Part shown: positions 24,756 through 37,543 of the stretch, in pieces | Numbering within the stretch: the first letter of the stretch is position 1 | How the letters are laid out: each line of letters opens with the position of its first letter | NCBI GenBank assembly: GCA_028023455.1 | Contig: JAQFVV010000018.1 | Span: 3,809,800-3,873,799 of the forward strand | Source: Epiperipatus broadwayi | Lineage: Eukaryota > Onychophora > Udeonychophora > Euonychophora > Peripatidae | Length of the DNA: 64,000 nucleotides | Direction of reading: 5' to 3' | Program-made: the position numbers and the translations under genes | The notes under the pieces: generated by a model | The model's database searches: none | Seen by the model: only the letters and a program-made list of their open reading frames with translations | What the model was told of the DNA's origin: nothing

Positions 24756-25421
24756 ATTGACTAGTTTAGCTTTATGCTTGTAATGTATACATAAGATTGT
24801 ATATGAATTACATATATATATAAAGTCTGTTAATCAAGTATTGATTATGCCAATGAATTATATATAATTCTTTATTAAAAAATTATCATATAGTTAAGAT
24901 GGTTACATATTTTGGGGTACTTATACAGTCATACAGCATCAATATCTACATATATTGCATGGCTATTTGTTTTCAATGCAATCAAATGTTTATTTAATAT
25001 TGGAATACTTTACAAGACACATAAAAATATCAGTTTACATATTTCATTGCAAGAAACTCAATAAAAAAATCTAATTGAGCTGTGCCACTTCTGCTGCCAA
25101 ACATTTTTATTAAATGTCTTTAAAAGTTGTATCAGTTGGAGTACTGGAAAAGTTCATTGGGTAATCCTCTTGTGTATGAATTGTAGATCTAGAAACAGTC
25201 TTGTTACAGCAAAAGCTTCCTGAATATCTTTGAGGAATTTTTTTGCTTGGTGTGCTAGGGAGTTATAGGTTAGACCACAGCTTTAGGTATAACCATATGT
25301 CAACAAAAATATCAGAGTAGGTGTTTTTACCAGATCTAACTATCAGCTGTTCAAGTTTATAAGAATAGGTTTCAGGGTGACAACTGGTGCTGTAACCAAG
25401 TAAAAAAGTATATTGAGTGCA

Positions 25422-25733
25422 CTACAATGCATACAAACTGAAGCTAGCTGCAAGGACAGTTAGTATTGCCCCATGGCTATATGTACTTATGATTTTATTT
25501 AGGAAGATACCATTTTGTCTACAGGTGCTTAACATCACATCATGGATGCATGCAAGATAAGCATATAGAAAATGGTGTTGTGTTTCATTTTCCTTGTAGC
25601 ATAGGCCACAGAATGAATCAATACTCACATATGACCTATGGTATCTAAGGAAATGAAATGTGAGTAGGACATGGAGGTTAACTTTCAACAAGAAGTCAAA
25701 ATCTAAAAACCATCTTTTGTATTGACGCAACAA
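25422..25733 (-). pseudogene. LINE ORF2 C-terminal zinc-knuckle-like fragment
   Basis: A 103-codon frame with CGLC-x7-QHHFLYA near residues 43-60, the C-x2-C...H-H pattern common at the C-terminus of LINE reverse transcriptase proteins ('zf-RVT'-like). The homologous segment of copy B lies at about 28590-28750, supporting element origin. The last Cys of the motif appears replaced. Confidence 0.6.
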
Positions 25734-25769
25734 TTGGCATTGTTTATTCCTAGTATTGGGTGTGTGGGG

Positions 25770-25866
25770 TCAGCAGATTGATTTGGGAGCAATAGGTTGT
25801 ATATGCTCCAATATATAAGGTCAGCAGATTGATTTGGGAGCAATAGGTTGTATATGCTCCAGTATA
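25770..25866. repeat. Two tandem ~49-bp units
   Basis: The unit ggtcagcagattgatttggg followed by agcaataggttgtatatgctcc occurs twice in direct succession inside LINE copy A. Confidence 0.85.
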
Positions 25867-26234
25867 TATGTTTACTTGGACTTCAAAGGGATATCTGGTT
25901 ATAGATGTTTTTAAATTGGTTCATGAGTATTGACATGTATGAATATGGGAATGCAGGTCTATCTGTAGATGGGTACTTGAGTATTAAAGTTGCAACACAG
26001 AGCATATATTAGATCAAGCTGCTGATAACTTTGTAATCTTGTGATCTGACCAATATAATGTGTATATGAATCTTGTACACAACTTTCTTTGGCAAAAAAA
26101 AAAGAATGTGTACACAGATCTTGTACATGGTATTTTGGCAAGAATTACAAACTTATTGGGAAGTTGATATGAATGTCAACAGGTGCAGTAGGTCTAATAC
26201 AAGCTCTATATTGCAGGACTAAGAATAAGTTAAG

Positions 26235-26375
26235 TAAAAAAATAGTAAAACTTTTAACATTAACAGAAAACTTTTAAGAATGACATTTAAAATAAATGCA
26301 ACTTTCACACATATGTACGACTTTCAACATCAACAAACAATTTTTAAGAATGACATTTAAAATAAAACTTCAACA
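26235..26375. repeat. Diverged tandem duplication of ~75 bp
   Basis: The core cttttaagaatgacatttaa followed by aataaa appears at about 26270 and 26340, each preceded by aacattaacagaaa- or aacatcaacaaac-type sequence. It sits inside LINE copy A. Confidence 0.6.
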
Positions 26376-27206
26376 TTAACAAGTTTCCAATGGAGATCTA
26401 CAGTAAAAATTTTCATTCCGAAAATGAAACCATGTGATTGCAAAGAAAGCTGGGATTTTTATAAAACTGCTAATAAACGTCTTTTTTTTTTTTTTTTTTT
26501 AATAAAGAAATTAAACCAAAAACTGCAAAAAATGCTATCTTGCTGTTATCCCTCATTGGTACTTTGTACTGTCTTTGATTTTCATAATAAGACATTCATC
26601 TGTTTTCCTACATAAGCTACCAAACATCCAGGTCCCCTTGTGAATGCGGATTGTAGTGTTGCAACCTTAGATATTACAACATAATTGTTTGTCACTGACA
26701 GGAGGATGCCATAGTGTTTGAAATAGAGCACTGCATCCATTTCCAAAATGAAAAATAACTGAAAATGTCAAAGTATTAAAAAAGAAAAAAACAGATCGCG
26801 TTGAAAAAAAAAATCTTGTTGATAAAAAAAAACATGTTTTTATGTATACTTGAAGGGATTTTTTTTTTTTCAATTTAATATCATCGTGATATTATACATT
26901 TATTGTGGGTGTGAAAAGGCATCCTATCTCCCCTATATTGCAGCTTTAATATTCAAGTATCTTTAGATGTTAAACTCAGTATGCATTCCAGTATTTGAAC
27001 ATTCTATGATGACTGCTAAAAGGTTTATGCTTTTCTGAATGTGAAAAGCCCTAGTTCACTTTGGATACCCAGTCTTATTAGATGTTTTGTGGAGATGGCA
27101 ACTATCTTTTTCCACCATAGTAGCTTATGATGAAATCAAGGAAGTTAAAGATTTTGCAAATTTTATTGAGGGTGAATAATAAGTTATCTTTGTGATAACA
27201 AGCTTG

Positions 27207-27803
27207 TTATAGAGAAACTTTCAAGAATATTGAGAGGTAGTCTTTGAAGAGAGAGGTAGTAATCCATTCAGTGTCTTCTTTTAATTTATTTTGATTTTTT
27301 TTATGTCTCATTCCATTGATTCCCAAGTGAAAAAGAAAACCAAGAAAATCAGTCAGCTTACCTTGATATATCTGTACATAAAGTTTGCCTGTATAAAGAA
27401 ACCAGGAATCTGTTTTGTTCATGTTAAACTTGAGTTTGAAAGTAGCAGTATAATTGTAAAGAATTTCTTGTAGGATTGGCAAATGCTTTTTTGAAAGAAG
27501 AAAAACAGTGATGTCATCCATGTAGGCTATGTATAGCATGTCCAAACTTATATATGGTATTTAAAAGCCTGGACTTTTTTGGTGGATTTCCATTAAGAGA
27601 GGATTGATGTATATTGTGAATAATAGGGTGCTAAGGGGCGATACTTGTGAAATGGATTGACTTGGAACAAATGAAGGTGAGGACCTAATATTAAAAGTCA
27701 TGTGTATTTTCCAGTTAAGCAGTAAGTTAATTATAACATATAGTAGAATGCTAGGTATTGATATGTCTTTAAGCGTATGAATTAAAATGTTAACAGGGAT
27801 CAA
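27207..27803 (-). pseudogene. LINE reverse transcriptase core, copy A
   Basis: Two adjacent frames (27561-27803, then 27207-27545) carry RT palm blocks: VSPLSTLLFTIYINPLLMEI and then AYMDDITVF followed by LKFNMNKT, the usual 'Y-x-D-D' and 'G-L-x-[IL]-N-x-x-K-[ST]' motifs. The residue before DD is Met rather than the usual Ala. Upstream and downstream stops and a shift between the frames make it inactive. Confidence 0.75.
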
Positions 27804-28007
27804 ATATTAGCATTATGTTTCAAAAAGGAAATTTTATTAATGACTAAAAAGTTACATTTACTACGAGCTGCATTACAGTATTTTCACAGGATTATATGTT
27901 GCAGAGCAGAAATGGAGGCTACAATATTCATTTGCTAATTTACATTTGGATATATTTTATGCAATTACTTTTGATTAACATTTTTTGGGGGAGGGCAGGT
28001 GAATATA

Positions 28008-28040
<33 letters not shown>

Positions 28041-29402
28041 ACAATAAATGGTTTTTTTAGTTCTTGAGAGACATTTAGTGTTCATTTTAATTGATATTTG
28101 TGAGTAATAGTTGGGGTAATCTGAGTTCTCAAATACCATGTGTCATCATTGTTAGGTGTTCATAAGCAACATATTTGTTGGTTGTTGATTTTAGTATACC
28201 CTTTGGTATTTAAGTCTTGCATGACTTGTTGCAGTCTTTGAAAGCAATAGTATGTACCCAGATAAAATTTATCTATATTTCAGTTGTTGTCTAGCATGTC
28301 TTTTTGGGAGAATGCTTGTTGATGACGTGGATTGGTAAGGAGCTTGGTGGCCAGTTAGTGGTTTGACTGCTTTGTTATAAGTGACTAGGTTTTATCTCTG
28401 GTCCTTAATTTTGCCAGTTTGATATTAAATGTTGATGAATGAGACATTGTATTGTTTCTTAAGGCAAATGTGCAATGAGTGCACTAATATGCATAGATCA
28501 CCAAAGTGGCTTCACAGATTGATGGGTCAGAGCAATATGAGGATTATCTGAAGGCTGGTGTTGGGTTGTATATAGACTCTGGTCATGTTATAATGAATTT
28601 CTTCAGTACTGAACAGTGACAGGAATAGATGTTACTGTGTTTTTTTTCTGTGACATAGGAAGCAAAATGAATCAACATTTGTTTACAACTGCTAGTATCC
28701 CAAAAAAATAGAAAGTGGGTGGGCAGAAAATAGATATTTAATCTTAGCAAAAAGTCAAAGTACTTTGACTCTAAAGACCATTTTTTGAACTTACAGAGTC
28801 ACTGTGGAATTTTGATTTCAAGCATTGTCAGATTGAATGAATTAATAAATAAATTTGCTAGCATGAATACTTGTACGTAGTTTGAAAAGATATCTATGAG
28901 GATGTGGTTTTTATGTAATTAATGATTGATGATGGTTGATCATATGTGGGATTGCTTATATGCTGGTGTTATTTGAAGAAGACATTGTAACATTGGAAAG
29001 TATTAGAGTGTAGTTATTAGTAGGTTTGTGGCCTTCCGAAGTTGAAAAATATAAATGATATGAAGGCCAAGTCCATTGTGAGTGGGTGATATGAAAGTTC
29101 TTTCTTTGCCACAAAATCTTGTTGCAGAGAGAAGTGGGTGGTATGATAGATCTTTCTTTGTCACAAAAGCTTGATGCAGAGAGAAGAGATTTTGTTTGTA
29201 AATCCTTTAGAAAAAGTAATAATGAGAGAATAATAGGTCTTTTTGGTGGTGATTAGCTGGTTAAATAGCTGGATCTTGGAATATATGGACATATTCCTTT
29301 GAGAGTGAGGTAGTGATTTCATCTGTTTCTTTTTTGAGATTGTACTGGATTTTACATTTGCACTCATATAATAAAGAAAAACCCAACTAGGTGGATCACT
29401 TT

Positions 29403-29511
<109 letters not shown>

Positions 29512-30392
29512 TGTACATGGCTTGCTATTATGAAGACATCAAACAGCAGTCTTATTTAAATAGATAATAAGCTTATGTGTAGCTGGGAATACTTGTAGTA
29601 ATCTATGTATCACTGATAGATCCTTTTTGGATGAGAGAAAATAGTTATGTCATACATATAGGTGAGGCATGTTAACTGCTGAGATGTGTTTTCTATTTGG
29701 ATGCTGGTGAAACTTTGCTGGATATTCACTAGCACTTGGTTGATATAGAAAGTGAATAGTAATAAACTCAGAGAAGAACCTTGGGAGATGGATTGTGTTG
29801 GAGTGAAGGGTATGGAATTTTTGCTGCATCATGTGTTATGGATGCAAGTTACTCACAATGTAGAGAAGAGTATGATGTACTGTGGTCCAATGGCAAACAA
29901 GTTAATTAGTACTTTGACTGCCATGGAATCAAAGGCTGTCTCAATGACTATCTAGACTGCAACTGGAACATATTTTTTTCTGGCCTTGCACAAAGCTCCA
30001 AACTGCTTTGAAGATAAATGCTTGTTCTGTTGATGATTACTTTCTTGCAAACTGATATCATGAAATCAAAGGGATAAGATGTTGCTCAGTCTTTAATAAC
30101 TTTTTGAATGAGCTTAATGGTTAGTGGGTCTATGAAACTAGTTTTTTGTTGAAAGCACTATTGTGATTGAATAAAGAGTCTCAATGCTATAGATTTTTCC
30201 TAAGAGAGATAGTTTGTAAGGTCACATAGCACATATGTGGTTGAATAGCTAAGATACTCAAAGACAAGTTTTGATATGCCATGAGTATTTGGGCAACATT
30301 TATTGGGCATGAAAAGCAAGTTTGACTTTGAATTAATTAGTAGTAAATGGTGAATTTGTTTTGGGTAGTCCATAAAAATCATGAGGTCATAT

Positions 30393-30612
30393 AAAGAGTT
30401 GATGAGTTTGAAGTTTCTGGTGGAAAATGCTTATGTATATGTTCACTCATGACAGGATGAAGAGTTGATGAGTTTGAAGTTTCTGATGAAAATGAAGAGT
30501 TGATGAGTTTGAAGTTTCTGATGGAAATGCTTATGTATATGTTTAATCAGGATCAGATGAAGAGTTGATGAGTTTGAAGTTTCTGATGGAAATGCTTATG
30601 TATATGTTCAAT
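30393..30612. repeat. Minisatellite within LINE copy B
   Basis: The core gaagagttgatgagtttgaa followed by gtttctgatgaaaatg recurs four times (about 30396, 30461, 30495, 30559). Spacing is irregular at 35-65 bp because some units carry the extra segment cttatgtatatgttcaatca. Confidence 0.85.
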
Positions 30613-33569
30613 CATATTATGCACTGCATGTGTGGATATTCTGATTCAAAGAGACATGACACTCTAGTGGTGGAGGAAAATTACAGGGCCCATCTGAAGC
30701 GACCTTTAGTTCATGTATACTGTTGATTGAGGCAGATTTTGTATTTTTGATGGGTAAGTAGTCTTTATGTGCAGCACATATGTGATTATGTTCCCGAATG
30801 AGATTACATATAAACTGGTATATTGTGAGTAGGTTCAGATAATGCATTCCACTTATGTAGTTTATCAGTCAGAACTAAAAGCCTGGATGGAGAGATTATT
30901 TTTCTGGTTATGTGATCACTGTTAAATGAAAGTATATTTATGTAGATCTGGTATCTTTGCACAGTGCTTAGTTGTAGTCATTCATGTTTGGGGAGCATAA
31001 TATATGTTTTAGCAAAAAGGAAATTCTGAAGTTAATGCAGAAAGTAGAATTATCATTGTTTTCTCAAGGGGGGAATGCAGTTGCCATTTCAGCTAAGTTA
31101 AGCATTGCAGTTCATGCAGAGTGGTCTGAGGGTGGAGATGGGTTGAGGTTCAGGTTTACATAGTGGGCAGCATTGGCAAATAGAAGCAAATATCACTTAA
31201 TGATGTGTGACAGTTATAGAATGTCATTGTGTTTGATAGTAGAAACCTTTCAGCACTCTTGAGTGGTATTGTTATTTGATGAAGCCATTTGGAGATGAAT
31301 TTGAGGTCATTAATGAAAGATGTTTGTTTTTTTGATATGAATTATAAGAAAACTATTTTGTTTATATATGTGTTATTTGTATCTTATTTAATTTCACTTG
31401 AAAAGGGTTATTCATCTCAAAGAATTTTAGTAAAATTGTATTTTCTGTTTTTTTTTTAAATTATATTTTCTGTTTATATTTTAGTGCTATATGATTTTAT
31501 ATTTCATTCAATACATAAGTATATTAAAACTCTAAAGATGAAAATCTCCCATAAGGATAAATTGGTAAAGGATTGATGCTAGTAATGAGTTGATGGTGAG
31601 TGTGATGTAATATATGGTGATGTTTCCAAATGGAATAAAAGTAAGCATGTTGGGAGTGGGTTGTATAGTAACAAAAGATTGCTATTAATATATTTGCACC
31701 AATATAGATGATCTGGAAGAATGTGAATGAACAGCTTGAAGTTATACATAGACTAGTTCCACCTGAAGATGATAATGTGTCACTGCAGCAAGCAATGAAG
31801 CTCTCAGTATGAAGGTGCACTGCACAGTTAATCATTCCTGGAAACTAATATATGTGGTTATATGATTCTAGTCCATTATCTAAGGTGGTGTACTTTGCTG
31901 AGTTTAAATCATGCACCTTAAAAGCTGTTTTTCTGACTTTCATTGATGTTGTGGATTGGAGGTTTTGCACTTCAAGATATGTCAATGGCTAGTTTTCAGT
32001 ATGTGAGCTCTATGTTAGCAGGGATTTACTGGTTAGTTGGATAGGAGTAATATTCATTGGTATCAAGTCTTCTGTTTGAAGGCTAATTACCAATGATGAA
32101 CTGTTGTATATCTGTTTTTGGTTTCTTATTGTTTTTATTTCTTTTTGAGTGACCTGTTCTCTTTTTTGTTTCTATTGTATTTAGTTCAACTTATAGAATG
32201 CAGGGTATGATTACCTCCATGATGCATGCTGATGTCTTATTTTTAATTATATGTGTAATGTTTGTTTTGATGGTATTTAGTGTCTCACTGGAGGTGTTCT
32301 GGAGATGTTTTGTGATAGTTTAGTTGGGTTGATATTTGCATCTGTTAAATGTTGTATATTTTCATACTCATGTGTGTTGCTTGGAGCTGTTTGAGTGACA
32401 TTTGAATCTATATCCTCTATACTGTTTGGTTGATCTATGGTTTGTTATGTTTCTTTTGCAGTTTAATCTAAGAATGAGATAAAAGTGATTTTTCAGATGG
32501 AGAAGTTATTTGAGTTTGGTTATTCATATCTGAATTGTTGTCAACAGTGCATATATGGTTAGTATCTTCAGTTTGGGTTTGATTAACCTAATCATTTATC
32601 TATTGTAATTGTGGACTCCTATTGCTATCATATTGTGTTAAAAAGTGACCATGCTGACCACGTGCATTGCATTGTAGTTTGAGTCCTCTTATGAAGAGGT
32701 TTAGCATGGATTCCTAATCTGCATAGGAATATTGTTTGAATTCATTTCTGGATGGAATCTCAACTTGAAATGAAAGCAGTTGCTGGAAACTAGCACTGGT
32801 GTATCTTTTAGATAAATTGGACTGAAAACTATGACTTTACCACGTGGCTGCATCATTTTCTGAAAGTTTGTGATGTCATATCCAAGGTATGCATTTTTGA
32901 GTATGCTGGTGATCTGGTATTGATAAATATATAGTAGGACAAAGTTTTAATAGTGGCTTGAAACTAGGTATTTAGGCTTTCTTGATAAAATTAAGGATTA
33001 AATACCATGGGTTGGGATGATCGGCAATTCTTAATACTGTATCCCAAAGCCCATGTAAAGTTATTGTATCATAGAGCAAATACCTGGGAAATTTGTATAT
33101 ATATATATGCATCTGTAGTTGATATTATTGAACGCAGGAAAAAAAAATTTAAATGATGCATGTAGGTATCTTTTAATCAAATTATTAATTAATCAAATTT
33201 AAATCATCGTTATTCAAATGCGCTGAAGTGATTGATTTTCTTATGTTTATATATCGAGTTGCAAAATATCGTTAGTATTCATTCTTCGGTTTTCTGAGTT
33301 TGTAACTTGATTATGATCTCTTTGTTGCAAATTATTTTTTGCAGTGTTGGTATATGTTTTGGTTTGGTCTGTATTTTGTATCAGTTTGGAGTTTTGGCGC
33401 CATCCATCTGGTCACATGGCATGGTGGTCGCCATTCAAATATATTTTAATGTTGAGCAAAATTTATTAATTGTAAAAAATTAATAGATATATATTTCTAA
33501 TAAAGAGAAATACTTGTGATTATCTAATACTTTCTGTTCATATATATATATATATATGACTGTAAATCT

Positions 33570-33650
33570 AAAACATGTGCGTTTCAAGGTTTTCTCTGGT
33601 TCAAATCCCATGAGCTTTGTAAACAATAATTTGTCAAAGACAAATTTGCT
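33570..33650 (+). mobile_element. tRNA-like B-box fragment (possible SINE)
   Basis: ctctggttcaaatcccatga contains an exact match to the RNA polymerase III B box (GGTTCRANTCC). No convincing A box or acceptor stem lies upstream, where an (AT)n tract ends, so a functional tRNA gene is unlikely. Confidence 0.35.
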
Positions 33651-33838
33651 GCCGAGTTGTTGTTTTTTTTATTATTATTATTGTTGTTGTTTTTATGATT
33701 ATTATTATTGAAAACTATTAAAGTGACTCCTGAAAAACTTTCTGTTTTTAAATGAATGCAATAGAGATTAAATTAATATATTAAAAAAGAATAGAAGACA
33801 AAAAAATAGTTAAAAGAAAAATATGAGTGACTACTCAC

Positions 33839-33949
33839 TTTTTGGACACAGCTTAATTATAGGTTTTGTAGTTAGTTTTAATAAATTCTGTTTTAAATCT
33901 TCAGTAACATCATCTGGTCCATAAATTATAATTGGTCTTTTAACAGAGC
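33839..33949 (-). CDS. Exon 2 of MAGUK-like gene: start of the GK-like domain
   Basis: A 111-nt exon with acceptor tgtttttgtag|GC and donor AAAAA|gtgagt. The leading GC completes TGC (Cys) with the T of the previous exon, and the trailing A is completed by the next. Peptide after the Cys: SVKRPIIIYGPDDVTEDLKQ, ending PIIKLCPK. The KRPIIIYGP segment matches the first strand and loop of MAGUK GK-like domains ('R-P-[VI]-[IV]-[IL]-x-G-P'). An active guanylate kinase would have the ATP-binding loop G-x-x-G-x-G-K-[ST] here. GPDD has no such lysine, so the domain is predicted to be catalytically dead, as in other MAGUKs. The spacing to a Cys-Pro pair about 27 residues later also fits DLG5-type domains. 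Confidence 0.83.
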
Positions 33950-35623
33950 CTACAAAAACACAGAGAAAAATATTAACATTTATTGTTTAAACTATAAAAA
34001 GCTGTTATTTAGATTAATAAAAATTATCTAAAAATTTAAAAGATTAATGAAACCATATATAAACAATTATGTTTGTTACAAAGAAATAAGATTTATAAAT
34101 AAGTTCTTTGCTAAGTGTCACTTCCTAGCCATCCTTACTATGCTTAGAAAATGAATATCAGTAAAGATAGATAAAATTGAAAATGACTTATTGCATATCA
34201 TTCACACTGGTGAGGAATATATCATAACTATATAGGTAATGAATTCATAGTTTTTTTGCAGTTTAAATTATATATGCATAGAAAATATACTATAGGTAAA
34301 TAGATTATACAGCTATAAATATAATATTTATTTAATTAACTATTACAGATACTAATCACAATATACATAATTAGTCACTTGCTTCAAATAACCAATAATA
34401 TATAGTATTTGGCTTTTTCATATGTCTTTAGTCATATGTTTCAGGAAATGTGTGATGAAATAGAAGTTTGATATATATATAATTCGATGTCTGTACTTCT
34501 TAAAAGCATTATACATAATTATATAATTGAAATTTATAAATACAGTAATCAGATATATTTTAAAATTTTTATCCACTTAGTAGCGCTTTGACTATCCTTA
34601 TAGTCTTTGTCAACTAACACTTTGAAAGGCTAACCTTCCACAATTCCATGATCTTAATGTTTGCTGCCCACCTGTTAATTAAGTCATGTTTGTATTTATA
34701 TATTAGCATAGCTTCTTTTTATTTTTATTTTCTTGTTATTTTTAGATATACTTTTACATTAATCTAGCTTTTGAAAAAGTGATTAGATATTATAAAGTTT
34801 GGTTTTTCAATGGACCCTCTCCACTTTTCTGTACTTGCATCATTCAGTGATTTGCCAAGTTTTTTTTTTTTTTTAAGTGTCATAGCATCGCCAGGACGTG
34901 AACCTGCAACCCGGACAACTGCCTGCAAGTGCAAGGCAGTCAGGCTGACCTCTCAACCACCAATGCGAGACTGATTTGACAAGTTTGTCAGCATTTTTTG
35001 GATTTCTGACAGACAAAATTGATTATAAAAAGCACTTCTTTTTTTGTTCCAACCTGAAATGAATTACTTTAAATATTCCTAAGAAATGAAATCTCTGGAA
35101 ATTAATATGGTGAATTTTTATTAATATTCTGTTAAGATACTCATTATCTTGACTCCAGCTACTTTTTAAATTCTATCCAGTTTTGAATAACTTTCAACTA
35201 TAGAATATCAATTTCATGGATGATTAAATTTGGTTTATATTGACTAAGGGTGATAATGATCCAATATTAATACTTTGGCAGATAATAGTGCATTATTTTT
35301 GTCAAAATAAAATATGTCAGATGTTATTTTTGGTCTCCATTAACCTGAATAGAATGATTCTTCTTACCTAGCATCACAAATTAAGTGCATGTTGTTTAAA
35401 TCATCCTTTCTAAAAATTGACAACTTGCTTGATTCTTATTTACAATTCCAGATAGTACTATGAAAATTGAAATGTCTTATAAACCCAGAAGATGCAGAAA
35501 GATCTGGAAGAGATGGAAAAGTCAATTTGTATTTGGAGATTTGTTATTTTGATGAATAAGTAGAAATACCATATTTCTATGACCGAAAGAATATTTTGTT
35601 TTGCTTTAATACTTGTGTGTGTG

Positions 35624-35662
<39 letters not shown>

Positions 35663-35690
35663 AAAATTAAAATTAAAATGAAAGACTTAC
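33950..35690 (-). other. 1.7-kb intron of the MAGUK-like gene
   Basis: Bounded by GCAAT|gtaagt and tttgtag|GC. Contains a complete SINE (34848-34985) and a (TG)n/(AT)n tract at 35614-35662. The rest is unremarkable AT-rich sequence. Confidence 0.75.
34848..34985 (-). mobile_element. Complete tRNA-derived SINE with target-site duplications
   Basis: Body 34861-34971 on the minus strand. It starts gtctcgcattggtggttgag, contains ggttgagaggtcagcctgac (A-box region) and the B box ggttcacgtcc, and ends in a poly(A) tail after gacactt. Flanking direct repeats tgatttgccaagtt (34848-34861) and tgatttgacaagtt (34972-34985) are 14 bp with one difference. Same family as 14837-14939. It is inserted in the 1.7-kb intron on the same strand as the host gene. 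Confidence 0.88.
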
Positions 35691-35762
35691 ATTGCTGAGG
35701 CTTCACAATCACATAAGGCTGAGTTGATAATTTTAATTGTGCTTCAGTAAAGATTTTGAGTT
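35691..35762 (-). CDS. Exon 1 of those seen in MAGUK-like gene: linker before the GK-like domain
   Basis: A 72-nt exon with acceptor ccatataattattttcag|AA and a near-consensus donor GCAAT|gtaagt. It reads in one frame as LKIFTEAQLKLSTQPYVIVK then PQQ, with one base left over that fits the next exon. The 'P-Y-x-x-V-K-P' stretch just before the 'R-P-I-I' strand recalls the segment preceding the GK-like domain in CARMA and some other MAGUKs. The incoming phase needs one base from an upstream exon (G would give Glu). This is the 5'-most exon supported; a weak phase-compatible candidate lies at 36254-36305. The domain identity of this short exon alone would not be secure. Support comes from splice sites and phase. 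Confidence 0.75.
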
Positions 35763-37543
35763 CTGAAAATAATTATATGGATAACATTAATGAAGAATAC
35801 AATAATACTGAAAGAAGAGCAACATACAAAATACACACTATTGGTTTATCAGTGAAACAATCACACACATACAATGATTCCTTTTAATCCTGCATAAATA
35901 CTATATCTTGTATTGGTGAGAAAGTATTCATTTATTATTAACACTAGCAATGCGTGTATGCACAATTAGCTTGATAAAAGGCTGATATTTGAATGTATAC
36001 ATATAGATAATTTAAATCCATTTAAATATATGAATTCTGTGCTATTAATAAAATGTGTTATATGCCAACTTAAAAAATAAAAAAATCCTGTTTAAACTAT
36101 GGACAAAATTGTAGAATAAGATAAAATAATTTTTAATATATATAATAATATAAATGTAAACTTGAGAAATTTACATATGTAATTGAAAAATATGATTAAT
36201 ATAAATGACACATTGAATATTGACCCAGAAATTTGTTTACAAAAATATCTTACCATAGAAAAATGTAATTCTTTTAGTCCAATAAATTATGTTGAAAGTA
36301 GAAAAGCTTATATGACATTATGCCAGTAGCAGTTGTCATATATTATTTCGGAAGTTAGCATTCCAATTCTGGAAGAAAGAATACTTTTCTACAGCAGGTT
36401 TATAAATCATTTTTAGCAGCATTTTCTGGACTGTATTATGTCATAAGAGATCTTACAATTTAAAAAACCAAAAGGTTAAATTGTTTATGCCTCATTTTAA
36501 ATAAATAAGTTTTTCGATATCTTTTCAAACCAGTGGTTATAAATATTTAATAAATGGAGTGATTCCATAATGAAGCAATGTTTTTTTTCTAAAAAAATAA
36601 AGCCAACTTTGAGACATATTAAAAAGAAATATTAAAATGTGTAGTTTATATTTGATTTAGATTTTTCTCTGATCATAATAGAGTGATTTATTTTTGCTAC
36701 TATCATAAAACTTGATGCCTTTGTGATTGACTGGAAAACAACAAGTGCAGTATAATATATATATTTTACAGTTTTCACTTTCATGTTTCACAGCATACTT
36801 TATTGATCAAAAACAATGATTACATCAGTAAGATTGAGCTTACATAGTAAGAACTAGTCTGTTTCTGTGTCTATACAGTTCTGGTGAGCAATGAAATTAT
36901 TTATAGATATATAAAAGAAGAAAAAGAAGCTCTCCCATGAGTTCTTTATGTTGTGTTTTGCTCCTTTTAAAGTATGAAAGTTGCTTGAAATCGATTTGTC
37001 TAATTTTTTTTTAATACATTATATTGATGGATCCTGTCATGTGTGTGTCTTGCCGTTTTTGGTGTATTGTGTTCTTTTTTGTGGCTGTGTTATTCTATAT
37101 CTCTTTTCCTGTTTTTCAATTATAGTGCCATAAATTCATAAACTAACAAATAAAAAAAAAGATCTGTACTCCAACATTTAGTATAATATTCCCTCCTCTT
37201 CACTCATTTAATTTTAACAGTTAATTAACAACACCAAAAACAATTTGCCATTGAAGACACACTGCAGATTGTATATAAAATCCAATGCAGCAATGCTGCC
37301 TGCACACTGCATATTATTCAGAATCAAGAGCAAATATCATCCCAAGAGTGGCCCAGCCCAAATATCTATATAGGCACACAAAATATAATCCCCTGAATAT
37401 AAATCCATTTTCTGTGAGTATGAACAACAATTTGGTCACACTTTGAGTCCAATGAATGTCAATCTAGTTTGTGTGTGGAACAAAATGACAAGGTGAGAGA
37501 AATTAAAAGAGGTGCAGTTTATCATCAACCACAATCATGTATT
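35763..37543 (-). other. Region upstream of the 5'-most supported exon
   Basis: Presumed intron. One weak exon candidate at 36254-36305 ends TATG|gtaaga and is phase-compatible, but its acceptor is poor. The part 37180-37540 has more balanced composition and no recognised domain. Confidence 0.5.

Larger units (their letters stand above)
25140..28000 (-). mobile_element. Non-LTR retrotransposon (LINE) relic, copy A
   Basis: Minus-strand fragments follow the order of a LINE ORF2. RT block 'S-Q-V-S-P-L-S-T-L-L-F-T-I-Y-I' lies at 27561-27803, the catalytic box as Y-M-D-D at about 27524-27513, and a C-terminal Cys/His segment (SFCGLCYKENETQHHFLYAY) at 25422-25733. Frames are broken by stops and shifts. 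The endonuclease is not recognised. A short internal tandem duplication lies at 25770-25866. Confidence 0.8.

Noticed and set aside
33580-33650. tRNA gene at an exact B-box match
   Set aside because: No A box, cloverleaf or acceptor stem can be formed; at best a SINE remnant.
35355-35409. 42-nt possible exon between exons 1 and 2 (tttttag|AAAGG...GCTAG|gtaaga)
   Set aside because: Joining to exon 1 creates TAA at the junction, while exon 1 joins exon 2 directly in phase.
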